64,000 nucleotides of DNA from Tetrapyrgos nigripes. Lineage: Eukaryota > Basidiomycota > Agaricomycetes > Agaricales > Campanellaceae. Position numbers and translations under genes: made by a program. The notes under the pieces are model-generated. The model saw nothing but the letters and a program-made list of their open reading frames with translations, ran no database searches and was not told the DNA's origin. The stretch lies in NCBI GenBank assembly GCA_013368315.1, contig JAACJM010000141.1, positions 1 through 64,000 on the forward strand, read 5' to 3'. Shown piece by piece: positions 12,316-22,397 of the stretch. Position 1 is the stretch's first letter. Every line of letters starts with the position of its first letter.

Positions 12316-13942
12316 CAGTGGGTCAAAAAATTGTCCACATGTTTCGCATTTTTGGAAAGATTGCCAATTTAAGCAATACTGAGTAGAGATATTGAAATGT
12401 GGTCAGTGATGGGCAGAACGCCCTTGATAAGAGCTACAATAGTCTGTTTTATTTGTCCTATTTGGCTCAAAACTCATGGAGATATGATTGATTTAAAATG
12501 GTATGTCATTTGGACAATTTTTTGAGTTGCCACTTCAAAATCAGTATTGTAACTATGTGATGTCTCATAGATGACATCATAAGTGGAGTTGTACAATGAT
12601 GCAATGGCTACATCATAATGATATCATAGCTGCCAGCTGGACCATATATAAGGGCATCCAGTTGTTCTATAGCCCTCATCAAATCATGAGACCCATCACA
12701 TCCACCCAGAAAGACAATATCCTCTCTCTCCTCCAAACTTCTGCTTCATCCAGGGAAATCTCTGCTAAAACTGGGGTATCCAAGTCAAAGATTGCTTCTC
12801 TGGCCAAAGAGATGTATCCTGACAAGGAGAACCATCAAGCAGGGCGTCCTAGAAAGCTGTCTACCACTGATGAACGTGCTGCTATCCAACAAATCAACAC
12901 TGGCAAAGCTGAAAATGCTACAGAAGTGGCCAGAAACATCAATCCCCTCCTTGACCAACCTGTCTCCACCCAAACCATTCGAAATTCCCTTCTCAGGCAT
13001 GATGTGGACACATCTAAAACGAAGAAGAAGCCCAAACTCACTGCAGCTCACAGGAAGGCTCGTTTAAACTTTGCACAGAAGTACAGAAACTGGACTGTGG
13101 ATGACTGGAAAAGGGTTATTTGGTCAGATGAGACTAAAATCAATCGATATGGGTCAGATGGACAGCAGTATGTGTGGGGGAGGAAGGGTGAATCCTTGGG
13201 AGAGAGAAATGTGGTGGAAACAGTCAAATTTGGAGGAGGAAATATCATGGTGTGGGGATGTATGGGGTGGGAAGGAGTTGGAAACATGGCAGAGGTGGAG
13301 GGCAGGATGAATGCAGAGCAGTATGTGGACATTTTGGAGAACAACCTTCTGGAGAGCATGGATATTTTGGGTGTTGATCCAGAGGTGGCCATTTTTCAGC
13401 AAGACAATGATCCTAAACACAAGTCAAAACTGGCCACCAAGTGGTTTGAAGACAACAACATCCATTGCATGAGCTGGCCTGCTCAATCTCCTGACCTGAA
13501 CCCCATTGAACACCTCTGGACAACCCTCAAACACAAGCTCAATGGATATGACACAGCACCCTCTGGAGTTTGGGAAATATGGGACAGAGCAGCTGAAAAG
13601 TGGGATGAAATCACAGAAGAAGATTGTCAGAAATTGATCAGGAGCATGCCTAGAAGGATTGAGGCTGTGTTGAAGGCCAAAGGAGGGCATACCAAGTACT
13701 GAGCTAGCACTTTCTGTATTTTCACTTGCATGTCAAAAAATTGTCCAAATGACATACCATTTTAAATCAGTCATATATCCATGAGTTTTAAGCCAAATAA
13801 GACAAAACAGACAGAATATTGTAGCGTTTATCAAGGGCTTTCTGCCCATCACTGACCACATTTTAATATCTCTACTCAGTATTGCTTAAATTGGCAATCT
13901 TTCCAAAAATGCGAAACATGTGGACAATTTTTTGACCCACTG
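12316..13942 (+). mobile_element. Tc1/mariner transposon, apparently intact (1,627 bp)
   Basis: Flanked by TA on both sides (12314-12315 and 13943-13944). Terminal inverted repeats of about 210 bp (12316-12525 and 13733-13942) start CAGTGGGTCAAAAAATTGTC. The inner end of each arm carries an inverted copy of the outer motif (TTGGACAATTTTTTGA), so each arm has two putative transposase sites facing each other. A single uninterrupted transposase gene lies between the arms. Confidence 0.95.
12596..13702 (+). CDS. Tc1/mariner transposase (DD34E)
   Basis: Cut-and-paste transposase acting on TA sites. Visible features: N-terminal helix-turn-helix (REISAKTGVSKSKIASLAKE), GRPRKLS linker, second HTH region, then the catalytic core with WSDETKINRYG (first Asp), FQQDNDPKHKS (second Asp) and SPDLNPIEHLW (Glu). 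There are 34 residues between the second Asp and the Glu, the Tc1 spacing. The frame is open from 12596. The likelier start is the internal Met at 12686 (MRPITSTQKDN), because the 30 residues before it overlap promoter-like DNA and do not resemble a Tc1 N-terminus. With intact arms and TA flanks the element may be active. Length from 12686 (338 aa) is normal for the family. Confidence 0.95.
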   Translation: MMQWLHHNDIIAASWTIYKGIQLFYSPHQIMRPITSTQKDNILSLLQTSASSREISAKTGVSKSKIASLAKEMYPDKENHQAGRPRKLSTTDERAAIQQINTGKAENATEVARNINPLLDQPVSTQTIRNSLLRHDVDTSKTKKKPKLTAAHRKARLNFAQKYRNWTVDDWKRVIWSDETKINRYGSDGQQYVWGRKGESLGERNVVETVKFGGGNIMVWGCMGWEGVGNMAEVEGRMNAEQYVDILENNLLESMDILGVDPEVAIFQQDNDPKHKSKLATKWFEDNNIHCMSWPAQSPDLNPIEHLWTTLKHKLNGYDTAPSGVWEIWDRAAEKWDEITEEDCQKLIRSMPRRIEAVLKAKGGHTKY

Positions 13943-14406
13943 TACATACATCCTGTACATGTACATATACTACAGATAAATAGACAGTGGGTGGATGGAC
14001 GGACTGCGATCAGGCCTACGTGCCTGATTGTGGAGTCGCCCCTAATGGGGATAGGAGTATCAGAGCGTCGGAGCAGAATTAATTCAATTTGATTATAAGT
14101 CGAGATTTCTCGAGGTTCTTGCTCACTTCTAGATATATGTACTAGTAAACTACACCTCGTTACAAAAGTATTTACATACATACATCCTATACATGTACAT
14201 ATACTACAGATAAATAGACAGTGGGTAGATGGACGGACTGCGATCAGGCCTACGTGCCTGATTGTGGAAGTCACCCCTAATGGGGACAGGAGCGTCGCAG
14301 CAGCTCGCCTAATTCCGGGGTCGGCTAATTGGCACGCAGGTAAGGTACTGGCACGCAGGTGGCACGCAGGTGGCACGCAGGAGTGGCACGCAGAATTCAC
14401 GCAACC

Positions 14407-14690
14407 GCGTTGGGATGAAAGGCGCCCACATGACGTCAACGCGTTGGTTCTTTACTTGAGGGCCGGTTTCAACTTCATCACGCTTAACACCCAACAGGAC
14501 TCTTCTGCGTCAATTTACGCTGCACAATGTAAGATTTCCAGTGTGGTAGCCTTGAAATTGACTCAAAGTTAACGTTATATTTGAATATGGGAATTCCGTT
14601 GTCCAACTTAACCCTCAGGACTCGGACCCCACTCACAATCCCTCTCAACGCCTTTTCTATCTCGCTGACTAATTCCTCCCTTCCAGTCAT
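14407..14690. other. Unassigned segment between MULE-1 and repeat R
   Basis: About 285 bp flanked by the MULE-1 right end and the end of R copy 1. The minus strand has an open stretch (14690-14484) reading MTGREELVSEIEKALRGIV and later PHWKSYIVQRKL. It joins in frame to R-derived codons, so a fusion frame of 111 codons exists from 14819. I do not recognise the protein; it may be a host gene fragment. Confidence 0.4.
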
Positions 14691-14768
14691 CCTATGTATA
14701 GGTTGGCTCCCACAATGGACATCGGTGCTTTTTTCAAAGGTCTGCACACTACTCGTCCCCTGCTCATC
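14691..14768 (-). repeat. Repeat R, copy 1 (3' terminal part, minus orientation)
   Basis: Minus-strand sequence matches the last part of R at 38437-38513 and 50733-50806, ending at CCTATACATAGG. Together with 19775-19996 it completes the R copy that starts at the left edge of the window. It is separated from that middle part by the hAT-type element at 14769-19774. Confidence 0.8.
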
Positions 14769-15194
14769 CAAGGGGTCTCCAAAATGATATGGCCAGACCG
14801 GACATTCCTTTTTGGTCATAAGGTCCAGCTTGACCCCCCCCCTCCCCCTCTCCTTCCCAAAAATGGTAAGTGATAAGATAAATATGGCTTACAAATCATG
14901 AAATCAGATCAATTTTTCCTCCTGGCTACCTCATAGGCCCTCTGCTAACCTACAGATGCTGTGGATTAGTGATATATTCTGTGTGACACCTATCATATTG
15001 AGGTAGCAAATCATTTTCTGACAATGTTTGTGATGTGGCACCAGTGGTGACATCACTGATCGTGGGAATTACATACCATTTAAAGGTGAGATTTCTTTGT
15101 TACGGGCCAGAAAGCTCATTACACATGGCTTTTATGGGTCCTGAGTATGTTTTGTGCACTTTCAGATCCAAATGGCTTCATAAAGTATGTAGGG

Positions 15195-15350
15195 CTTCGC
15201 GCCGTACAGTATACTGGTACGGCAGTATTTCGTACTGGTACTATACTGGTACAGGGTACCTGTAACCGTACCATACGGGCTTCGAGAAATGTTTATACGG
15301 TACTGGTACGGGTTGGGTACGGCAATATACGGGGTACGGCTAGAGTACGG
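15195..15350. repeat. hAT subterminal repeats, low-coordinate end
   Basis: Many overlapping GTACTGGTAC / GGTACGG units. The same motif family fills 19440-19640, with three tandem copies of a 25-bp unit TACTGGTACATGCCCCGTAT(TACGG) at about 19546-19620. GTAC-centred palindromes probably serve as transposase binding sites. Confidence 0.75.
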
Positions 15351-15383
15351 ACTAATTTGAATGCTAATGAATACAAAATGTTC

Positions 15384-18300
15384 CTATTTACGGTTCCGTG
15401 CTAGATAAAGCCTGTGTTTTGCAATCATGAGGAGCCTGATGGTTTCAGCAGAAAGACTCGCTCGGCGGAGGGAGATGGTGTCACGTCCGCCTGAAAAAAC
15501 GCGCTCCACAGCAACAGCAGAACCTGGTGAGAGTGTTAAGAACTCGAATATGAAATAGAAAAGAAGAACAACATACCTGGGATGCAAAAAATGTCTAAAG
15601 CCAAACGATATAGGTGAGGATACGTAACCTTGTGCCCTACCCACCAAGTGATAGGATCACAGGTTGAATCCTCTGGTGACAGCTTCCAGAATTCGTTGAG
15701 CTCATCACGAACAGCATCTACGTTACGATGGTACTTGGATTTGAATTTCTTTTGCGGAGATCCATCAACATGAACGACATCAGAGGGCCCAATAGAGTCC
15801 ACCGAAGACGCCATATTTAATGAGGTACAGCTGGAAAGATAGTTGTCTGTGTAGTAATCACGGAGTTTCTGTCGAGATGTGTTGAGATGTCCGGCGAGTG
15901 TCGGTTCTTGCTTGTAATCGGCTTCTAGTGCCTCGCGGTCGATGCGAGGATCTAATACTGTAAACAATTTTGTGAGTACATCACTCGCAAATTAATATAA
16001 CACAGACTTACACATGGACCAAGTGTAGAATGGAGATTCATCAAACTTGTAGAAGTACTCGCTGAGTTTGCTGTGTGCAGCAACGAGCGCATCACGGACA
16101 TGAACAGAAACATCAAACGTACCCAAGGAGCGGATAATCTCCTTGATATCATCCTCCAACTCCCGAAGGACTTCCAAAGTACTGGAAAGCATAGGAGTCT
16201 TTGTAGTAGACATTTGCACTGTTGCAGCACGGAATGTCTTCAACCATCCGGTTACTTTGATAATGTTGTTCCAATCATTCTCGTCGAGACAATAGTCCAG
16301 AAGATCAGAGTGCTGTGACGCGTAGCTGTCGATGGCGTCACGAAAGGCACCAGCACGGCCTATGGTAGATATGGGATTGTGAGTGACTGAACAACTAACA
16401 AAAAGAAACATACATACGCATCATCTGATGAGTTGAGCCCCAACGCGTAATCACATCAAGAATCAGCATGAGCAGCTTCATCTCACTCTTTTCGGCAGTG
16501 AGCTCAGCGTAGACATGTTGGATCTCTCTGTACCATGCTTCACGACGCTGGGGACTTGAGCGCACATGTCGTACTATCTTCCGCAACTGAAACATGTAAG
16601 TCCAAATCCTATAGACGAAGAATTCCACATACTTTTACTACTGATGGAATTATGCCATCCTTCTTGAGTTCGTCGAGAGAGTCTTCTTCTTCCTCATCCT
16701 GTTCAATGGCTTCATCATCTTCTTTATCCTCACCTGTTTTCGATTTGGAATTGGTAGATTTCGGAGGTGGGACATGAATGGCAAAATTGTCTTGATAATT
16801 GCTGCTACGGGTTTTGAGTTTCCTGCCAGTCTTTGATGAGATGGCTCCAATCCCTTCCAAAAGCTGCAAAGAGAGTATTTAACCTGACTGCGCAGAAGAA
16901 AGGGCATGTACTCACCTTGATCGCAGCAAGATGTATGGTGTGGGGCATACAACGTAGCCGAGAAGCTTTGGCTGAGAATGTCACCTTGCGACGGCGACAG
17001 CGATCTTCGAGAGACTTCATCATAGTGTCGTTGTTAGTTGCATTATCCATGACGATAGCAATAATCTGCGAGATAAAATCATTAATTATACATATGAATC
17101 AACAGATTGAAATAACACATACCTTTCCAACGAGTCCATATAACTCCAGGGTCTTCCATACAGCATTGGCCATGTTTTCACCTGAGTGCTCTCCCAAAAG
17201 CTCGCGGAAGTCAATCAAAAGCTCCTCTTAAGCCCAATTAATATCTACGGCAACACAGACAATACAAGACATTACCAAGCTGTCCCTCTTCGTTGATATA
17301 ATGAGCAACAATTGCCAGGAATGCATGCTGATTGCTTGAAGTCCATGCATCAATCGAAAGAGCAACTTTACCATTAATTTTCTGAACGAAACCATATTTG
17401 TATATCAGCCACCACCAGCATGCAAAAAAAAACAAGTATATGCACCAAGAAGATGTCCCGAATCTCCTCAATAGTCGCCTCTCCCAACTTCAGAACACGG
17501 CGTTGTATGGCATCCTTCTTAGGGATATGGAGCTTGCCACCACTATGGTGAATGTACTGAAGAAGCTCAATGAACTCCACCTGCTCAACCTCCGAAAATG
17601 GTTGATTGCTGGCAACAAGCCACTTGACGAGGAGCTCTTCAAAACGCTCCTGGTTCCAAGGTTCCTAAATCATTTAGTCAGCATCCATCCTTCTAAAGCT
17701 ATGACGAGAACTTTACTTACTAGCGCAGCTGCTCGTTGCTTTGTAAAAGCTTCCTTGATAGTCTCCTGATGTGAATCAATCTCCTCCTCTAATGCAGCCG
17801 TGAACTTATCGTCAAACGGCTTGCGTCCCGCTGCAACATTGATGTCATCCTGAGTCCACGCGACTCCCTGTTTGCGTCGTTCTTGTAGAATCTCGAAGAA
17901 CTGGTGAAGATGCTTGAAGTTTTTGTTGAGATGTTTCTTGAGACCTGGAGTCGGTAGTTAAAGTCTTGTAGTTTCAAGTTAGAGAAATTTTACACACTAT
18001 GAAGACAACCATTCATTTTCTTGGACACTGTGAATACCTTGTGGTTACCATGAAGGCACCGGAAGTGTTGATCACCTGGAACACCGAGTTCACCAGATGC
18101 GTTGAATGGTACTTGCTCGTAGAACAGATAAATTGCATCGCTGCGTTTACCGTTGCCACCGGGAACCTGTAAATCGTGAGCGAGAAAATCAAACCCTAAA
18201 CTAAAAAAACAAACCTTATTGACTCGAGGAGGAGCCGGTCTGGGAGGAGCCTCTTCATCCTCAACCTCTTCAACACTAGCAGCACGGAGATTTTTCTACA

Positions 18301-19080
18301 ATAAATCATCAGGATCAAGCATAAGATATGAGCCGCTGGCTACTCACCGTTTGGGTGCGTTTTGCAGGACCAGCCTCACTACCCTCGTCATGCTCCCTAC
18401 GTCGCTTCATTGACTTCTTGGGCTTCTTGGGATTGGCCTTCTCCTTTCCTTTCACTTTAGAAGGCTTCGGAAAGGTTTTGGCTGGGAGAATTGAAGCGAG
18501 CTTGAATAAATAAGTGTAAGTACAGATATGGAAGGAAAAAATGAAAGACGCACCTCTTCGTCACTGATACCTTCTGCATCCATTATTTCAACCTCTGAAC
18601 TGCCATCAGTGGTCGTGCCAGAACCGGAATCACTGTAGTCTTCATCGTCTAGGCCTGAATCCACGTCTTGACCCTTCGTCTTCTTCTTTTTTGGTTTTCG
18701 ACGGCGTACAGGACCTGGCTTAGATAAGGTGACCCCATCAGCTTCGTACTTGTCGGATTCAATGGACGCTAGCATTCTGGCGTTCTTGTTACGTCCTCGA
18801 ATTGATGCTACGTTTTCGCATCAACTGATCAGGTCATGAGATAAGAGATTTAGACAAGACGTACATTGCTAGGACCTGAGATTGGTGTTACATTGTCAAC
18901 GTCGTGATAAAACACGATTTCAGTCGCATCCTTGAGAGTCCCATCCTTGTTCACGGCGCATTGGTCAGTAGACATGAGAGAATGCTTGGAGAATGCGGAA
19001 AATTGCAGTATACCCGACACTTTTAAATCAAGCTCTGCACTCGAAGGCGGCCCTGCAAGCCGTAGCCTACCTCTATCCAA
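15384..19080 (-). CDS. hAT transposase (BED finger, RNase H-like core, hATC)
   Basis: Multi-exon gene read through GT-AG introns; the 5' start near 19080 is the least certain point. The N-terminal part is charged and low-complexity (RRRKPKKKKTKG, acidic SGLDDEDYSDSGS, about 18452-18775). Then a BED-type zinc finger (FRCLHGNHKVFTVSKKM, about 17990-18080), LKKHLNKNFKHLHQFFE, the core start ALSIDAWTSSNQHAFLAIV (about 17300-17370), IIAIVMDNATNNDTMM with RCMPHTIHLAA (about 16950-17060), an acidic insert, DVITRWGSTHQMM, VLDPRID, and the C-terminal hATC dimerisation block SAVAVERVFSGGRDTISL (about 15450-15520). All family landmarks are present in order, so this copy may be autonomous and could also mobilise the surrounding MITE class. 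Confidence 0.88.
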
Positions 19081-19439
19081 GTCTACACAGCGGGCACAGA
19101 TGCTTTTATGGAGAAAAAAAATGAAATTCGATAGTACAAAACTCCGACAAGAGCATCTGTGAAGATAGGCTCATAAGTTATAACTACTGGGCGAAGTGTC
19201 AGTTGGCTTCAGAGTCCATTGCACACAAGCAGAGAACTCACCTGTAAGTACCAAGAACTATGATTTGATACTATCCTCAACAAAGTAGCAAAGGAACAGG
19301 CTCGACGTGGTGACTCATGGCAGTGTGATGCAGACGTTTGCTAGTGTTACGGCAGCCGGTCGGCTTGAACTTCAGGGCTGGCAAAATCTGATTTCTTAAA
19401 AGTTAAGTTATAAGGATTTTATCGGGACCTGTAGCCAGT

Positions 19440-19640
19440 ACCGTACCCGTAGACGGCCGTACTGTACGATGCTGTACTGGTACTACCCGTACTGGGTACG
19501 GTACATATTAGGTAGTTGGAAGACGACGTACGGTACTGGTACGGTACTGGTACATGCCCCGTATTACGGTACTGGTACATGCCCCGTATTACGGTACTGG
19601 TACATGCCCCGTATTACGGTACCCGTACCCTGTCGGCATA
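19440..19640. repeat. hAT subterminal repeats, high-coordinate end
   Basis: Counterpart of 15195-15350: dense GTACTGGTAC motifs plus three direct 25-bp repeats near 19546-19620. These repeats are absent from the other end, so the two termini are not symmetric. Confidence 0.75.
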
Positions 19641-19774
19641 CGGACCGGTGCGAAGCCCTAAAAGTATGTCTATACACCCTTCATGTGATGGTGTACCTTT
19701 TGGTCATAAGGTCCCTCCAGACCCCCCCTCCCCCCCAAGGTCTGGTCTCAGGTAGACCAACTGAAGACCCCTTG

Positions 19775-19996
19775 TGCTCATCCGTTCGTCCTAAAAACTG
19801 CAGATTCGGATTCCCAGACCTCGAAAGCTGTGGGCGCTCCGGGCTCAGGTCCGGGGGAGCACTTTTTGGGGTACCTGGTCTGCAGGCCATTATGTCATCT
19901 TTTTCAGCGTCGTTTCGCGATTATCTCAACAACCGCTGCCCCGTTTGCCTTAAAGCTTGAAGATTCGGACTCCTGGGGGTTGATACCATATCACTC
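19775..19996 (-). repeat. Repeat R, copy 1 (middle part, minus orientation)
   Basis: Minus strand matches 38223-38444 closely. It directly abuts the copia LTR, where it starts with GAGTG, the second half of the copia target duplication. This shows that the sequence left of 225 and the minus strand right of the LTR were once contiguous. Confidence 0.85.
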
Positions 19997-20268
19997 TGTT
20001 GAAATACAAGAGAGGAGTAGAGGGCGAGTAAGAGCAGAGGAAAGGATGTGTATTTATAATGTAGCTACTGGGCTCTTGAGCGAGCTTTTATATGTACATG
20101 TAGTACTACTAGAATATTCTACAAGTGTCTACAAGATCGTATATGAATAATACTATGAGTAAGTATGATGAAAGGATCCACAAGGATCCACAGTGTACTT
20201 ACTAAGGTAAGTACTTCGGAGTTGTCTATACTAGAGTATACTAGGGTATTCTATTAGTTTCTACAATA
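19997..20268 (-). mobile_element. 3' LTR of the copia element (inverted)
   Basis: Reverse complement of 225-496 with one visible mismatch. A purine-rich tract (GTTGAGGGGGAG on the minus strand, 20269-20280) lies at its inner edge and would prime plus-strand synthesis. It is flanked outside by CACTC (GAGTG on the minus strand). Confidence 0.93.
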
Positions 20269-20275
20269 CTCCCCC

Positions 20276-21517
20276 TCAACTCCGACAACCTAGAAGCCTG
20301 TCTCGCAGTTCAATAAATTTTTGAAGTGCAAGTGGCTTAGTGAAGATATCCGCTAAGTTATCTTCTGATGCGCAGTGGGAGATCCTTACTTCGTGAGAAG
20401 CAATGTGATCTCGAACAAAATGGTACCGGATATCGATGTGTTTTGAGCGTGCGTGGAATTGGGAATTCTCGGAGAATTTTATTGCGGATTGGTTGTCGAC
20501 GTTGATTGATGTGGCGTTGTCAGGGGCTAGACCAAGTTCTGTTAATAAGGCTCGAAGCCAAATTACTTCCTTGGTGGTGTGAGCGAGAGCCATGAATTCA
20601 GCCTCCATAGTTGATAGAGCTACAGTGGGTTGTTTCTTGGAGTTCCAAGTAACTGCTCCCCCTGAGTATAGTGAGACGTAGCCTGATATAGATTTCCGAT
20701 CAATCAGGTTATTTCCCCAATCGGCGTCTGAGTAAATACTCAGGCCGTCTTCCGAAATTCCGAAGGTGATGCCGAGGCCTGCACTACCTTTGAGATATCG
20801 GAAGACCTTCTTCAAGGCTGTCTCATGCTCTGGACCTGGATTTGAGGAAAACTGGCTGAGATGCTGAACGGCAAAGGAGATATCCGGGCGGCTTCCTAAA
20901 GTGGCGTACATCAATGACCCAAGCATTGATTGATATTTTTGTTTGGTAGCGGCATCAAAAGCGCGAGGATCATTGGGATCGAGCTTAGAAAGCTTGACGT
21001 TGGGATCCATGGGAATTTTGGATGTATGACAGTTTGAAAGTCCTGCCCGTTCAAGGATTTTATGGATATATTGAGTCTGGGTGAGAGTGATTGTCCCAGC
21101 CTCAACATTTTGATGTATCTCCATGCCGAGAATATGATTTAATTTTCCCAAATCCTTGCAATCAAAGGACTGCTTTAACTCCCCCTTGGCCTGGATCATG
21201 GACTCTGAGTCTGGTGCAAAGATTGACATGTCATCGACATGCACGGCTATGATGATAGGACCGTTTTTGGATTGTCGGATATAAACACACTGATCCGAAA
21301 TTAATCGTGTGTATCCGAGTGCCACAAATTGAGAGTTGAGTCTTTGATTCCAGACGCGTCCGGACTGTTTGAGTCCGTATAGGGTCAGATTCATTTTGCA
21401 CACACGAGTGGAGCCATCCTCGTACATTGGTGGCTGTTGCATGTAGATATTCTCAGATAATTTCCCATTTAGATAAGCTCCCATGACATCCATGCCGTGT
21501 ATCTCGAGTTTGAGCAT
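20276..21517 (-). CDS. copia Pol, 3' half (RT and RNase H)
   Basis: Reads LKLEIHGMDVMGAYLNGKL at the start, which is the copia RT sequence that should follow the AIAA ending at 3526. It contains the RT active site AVHVDDMSIFA, LGKLNHILGMEI, the RNase H region SGYVSLYSGGAVTWNSKKQ, STMEAEFMAL, VDNQSAIKFSENSQFHARSKH and the terminal ADIFTKPL block. The stop is at 20276, next to the polypurine tract. The frame has no lesions. A TGA lies immediately upstream of the first Met, so this half begins at the rearrangement junction and is not a normal gene start. Confidence 0.92.
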   Translation of the reverse strand: MLKLEIHGMDVMGAYLNGKLSENIYMQQPPMYEDGSTRVCKMNLTLYGLKQSGRVWNQRLNSQFVALGYTRLISDQCVYIRQSKNGPIIIAVHVDDMSIFAPDSESMIQAKGELKQSFDCKDLGKLNHILGMEIHQNVEAGTITLTQTQYIHKILERAGLSNCHTSKIPMDPNVKLSKLDPNDPRAFDAATKQKYQSMLGSLMYATLGSRPDISFAVQHLSQFSSNPGPEHETALKKVFRYLKGSAGLGITFGISEDGLSIYSDADWGNNLIDRKSISGYVSLYSGGAVTWNSKKQPTVALSTMEAEFMALAHTTKEVIWLRALLTELGLAPDNATSINVDNQSAIKFSENSQFHARSKHIDIRYHFVRDHIASHEVRISHCASEDNLADIFTKPLALQKFIELRDRLLGCRS

Positions 21518-21877
21518 GCGTCCATCTCAACGTTGGCCAACTCGGTGAGTCGTTCATTCTTCTTATTTTTTGTTTATTATAAGGTTGACTTTGAAACAGA
21601 AACACACCAATCTGCAGTCCGTCATTATTCTCAGCATCAGGTGCGTTACCGTAGTTGGGTTTTTGTCTGCTCTTTCTGACCGTTCTTACATCGAAAACAA
21701 CCCACCAAGTCGCTCGGAATGTCACCATCAAAGACATGTCCCCTCTCTTCCTCTCTACAGCACCTCTACACCGTATACACGCATCCAGATATGCATTAAT
21801 ACAAAGACTTGAGTTGGGACCACGCGAATGGTTTAAGGAGTATGTTGGGGGTGACTATATGATGGTCTCTTACGGCC
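21518..21877 (+). other. Unique, exon-like segment between copia and MULE-2
   Basis: Looks like spliced host DNA: GTGAGT donors and TTATAAG/CATCAG acceptors alternate with short open stretches such as REWFKEYVGGDYMM just before the MULE-2 insertion at 21877. I do not recognise the product. The sequence resumes at 28394 after the 10-bp target duplication, where the joined frame stops after a few codons, so the coding status is unclear. Confidence 0.35.
21868..21877 (+). repeat. MULE-2 target-site duplication, left
   Basis: TCTTACGGCC. Its partner TCTTATGGCC lies at 28384-28393, with one mismatch over 10 bp. A 9-11-bp duplication is the Mutator signature. Confidence 0.75.
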
Positions 21878-22397
21878 GGTATGTAGAATTTACCGTGTCG
21901 CCCTGGCTTGCCGCCGTGCCGTTATGGCGTGTCGGCGTGTCGTTTTCATAAATGTATGTACAATCTGAATGTATAGTAATAGTATACTGGAAATTTCAAG
22001 TTGTATTAGTAGACAATAGAGGTGTATAAACCATGTATAACGTACCAGTGTAGGATATATCTAAGTAATGTAAGATTTATACTCTGAACTTTCGAAAATG
22101 TATGACCCGATCCATCGGGTGACACGCAGATCTATCGGGGTGGCACGGCAGTGATTGGACTGACGTGCCACCCGGCGTGCCGGTGACGTGCCCCTGCTGT
22201 GTCGCCAGCGTGCCAGCGTAAACTGGACTGTGATGTCATATGTGCGGGCCATCCGCATCAGGTGCGGGCGAGCAAATGCCCGACGCATTTAATATAGCAA
22301 GCTCATTGATCGGTTTCTTTTACCCTTTTCACGCACTCTCAGCCTTTTCTTCATAACGCAAATCAGTTCTCATACAATCTACATACTCGTACTGCCT

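Larger units (their letters stand above)
12212..14300. repeat. Tandem duplication in MULE-1 right arm (~210 bp unit, first copy split by Tc1)
   Basis: The unit GATTTGATTATAAGTCGAGA ... ACAGTGGGTGGATGGACGGACTGCGATCAGGCC occurs at 12220-12315 plus 13943-14040, and again at about 14085-14270. The two copies differ at only a few bases. The first copy is interrupted by the Tc1 element. The second copy is the empty site: TTACATACATACATCC is restored exactly when the Tc1 and one TA are removed from the first. Confidence 0.85.
3527..14406. mobile_element. MULE-1, Mutator-like DNA transposon (10.9 kb)
   Basis: Ends are related inverted repeats: GAATTCTGCGTGCC at 3535-3548 and GGCACGCAGAATTC at 14385-14398. 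Outermost bases are GGTATGTG on the left and, read inward, GGTTGCGT on the right. Both ends are rich in TGCGTGCC/GGCACGCAG motifs. Inside are a plus-strand KOW-protein gene (dead), a long minus-strand transposase-protease gene, and a Tc1 element inside a duplicated right arm. Structure and gene order match MULE-2 (21878-28383), whose 10-bp TSD supports the Mutator class. Here the left flank is copia and the right flank is unrelated; I found no TSD, which fits the rearrangement proposed in the findings. Confidence 0.8.
15190..19660 (-). mobile_element. hAT transposon, apparently complete (4.47 kb)
   Basis: Terminal inverted repeats start TAGGGCTTCGC (15190) and end GCGAAGCCCTA (19660). The flanking 8-bp duplication AAAGTATG is perfect (15182-15189 and 19661-19668). 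Both subterminal zones are packed with TACTGGTACGG-type motifs. One multi-exon transposase gene fills the minus strand with no stop in the readable exons. Confidence 0.95.
14769..19774. mobile_element. Outer hAT-type MITE inserted in repeat R, carrying a nested hAT
   Basis: Ends CAAGGGGTCT (14769-14778) and AGACCCCTTG (19765-19774) are inverted repeats. The flanking 8-mers are identical, TGCTCATC at 14761-14768 and at 19775-19782, and removing the insert restores the uninterrupted R sequence seen at 38437 and 50733. Without the nested element (15190-19660 plus its TSD) it is about 530 bp and has no coding capacity, so it is a non-autonomous hAT-like MITE. TTTTGGTCATAAGGTCC occurs near both ends in direct orientation (about 14812 and 19698). 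Confidence 0.85.

Noticed and set aside
20276..21517. Independent copia gene on the minus strand
   Set aside because: It begins mid-domain exactly where the plus-strand half stops and shares the same LTR and target duplication; it is the other half of one element.
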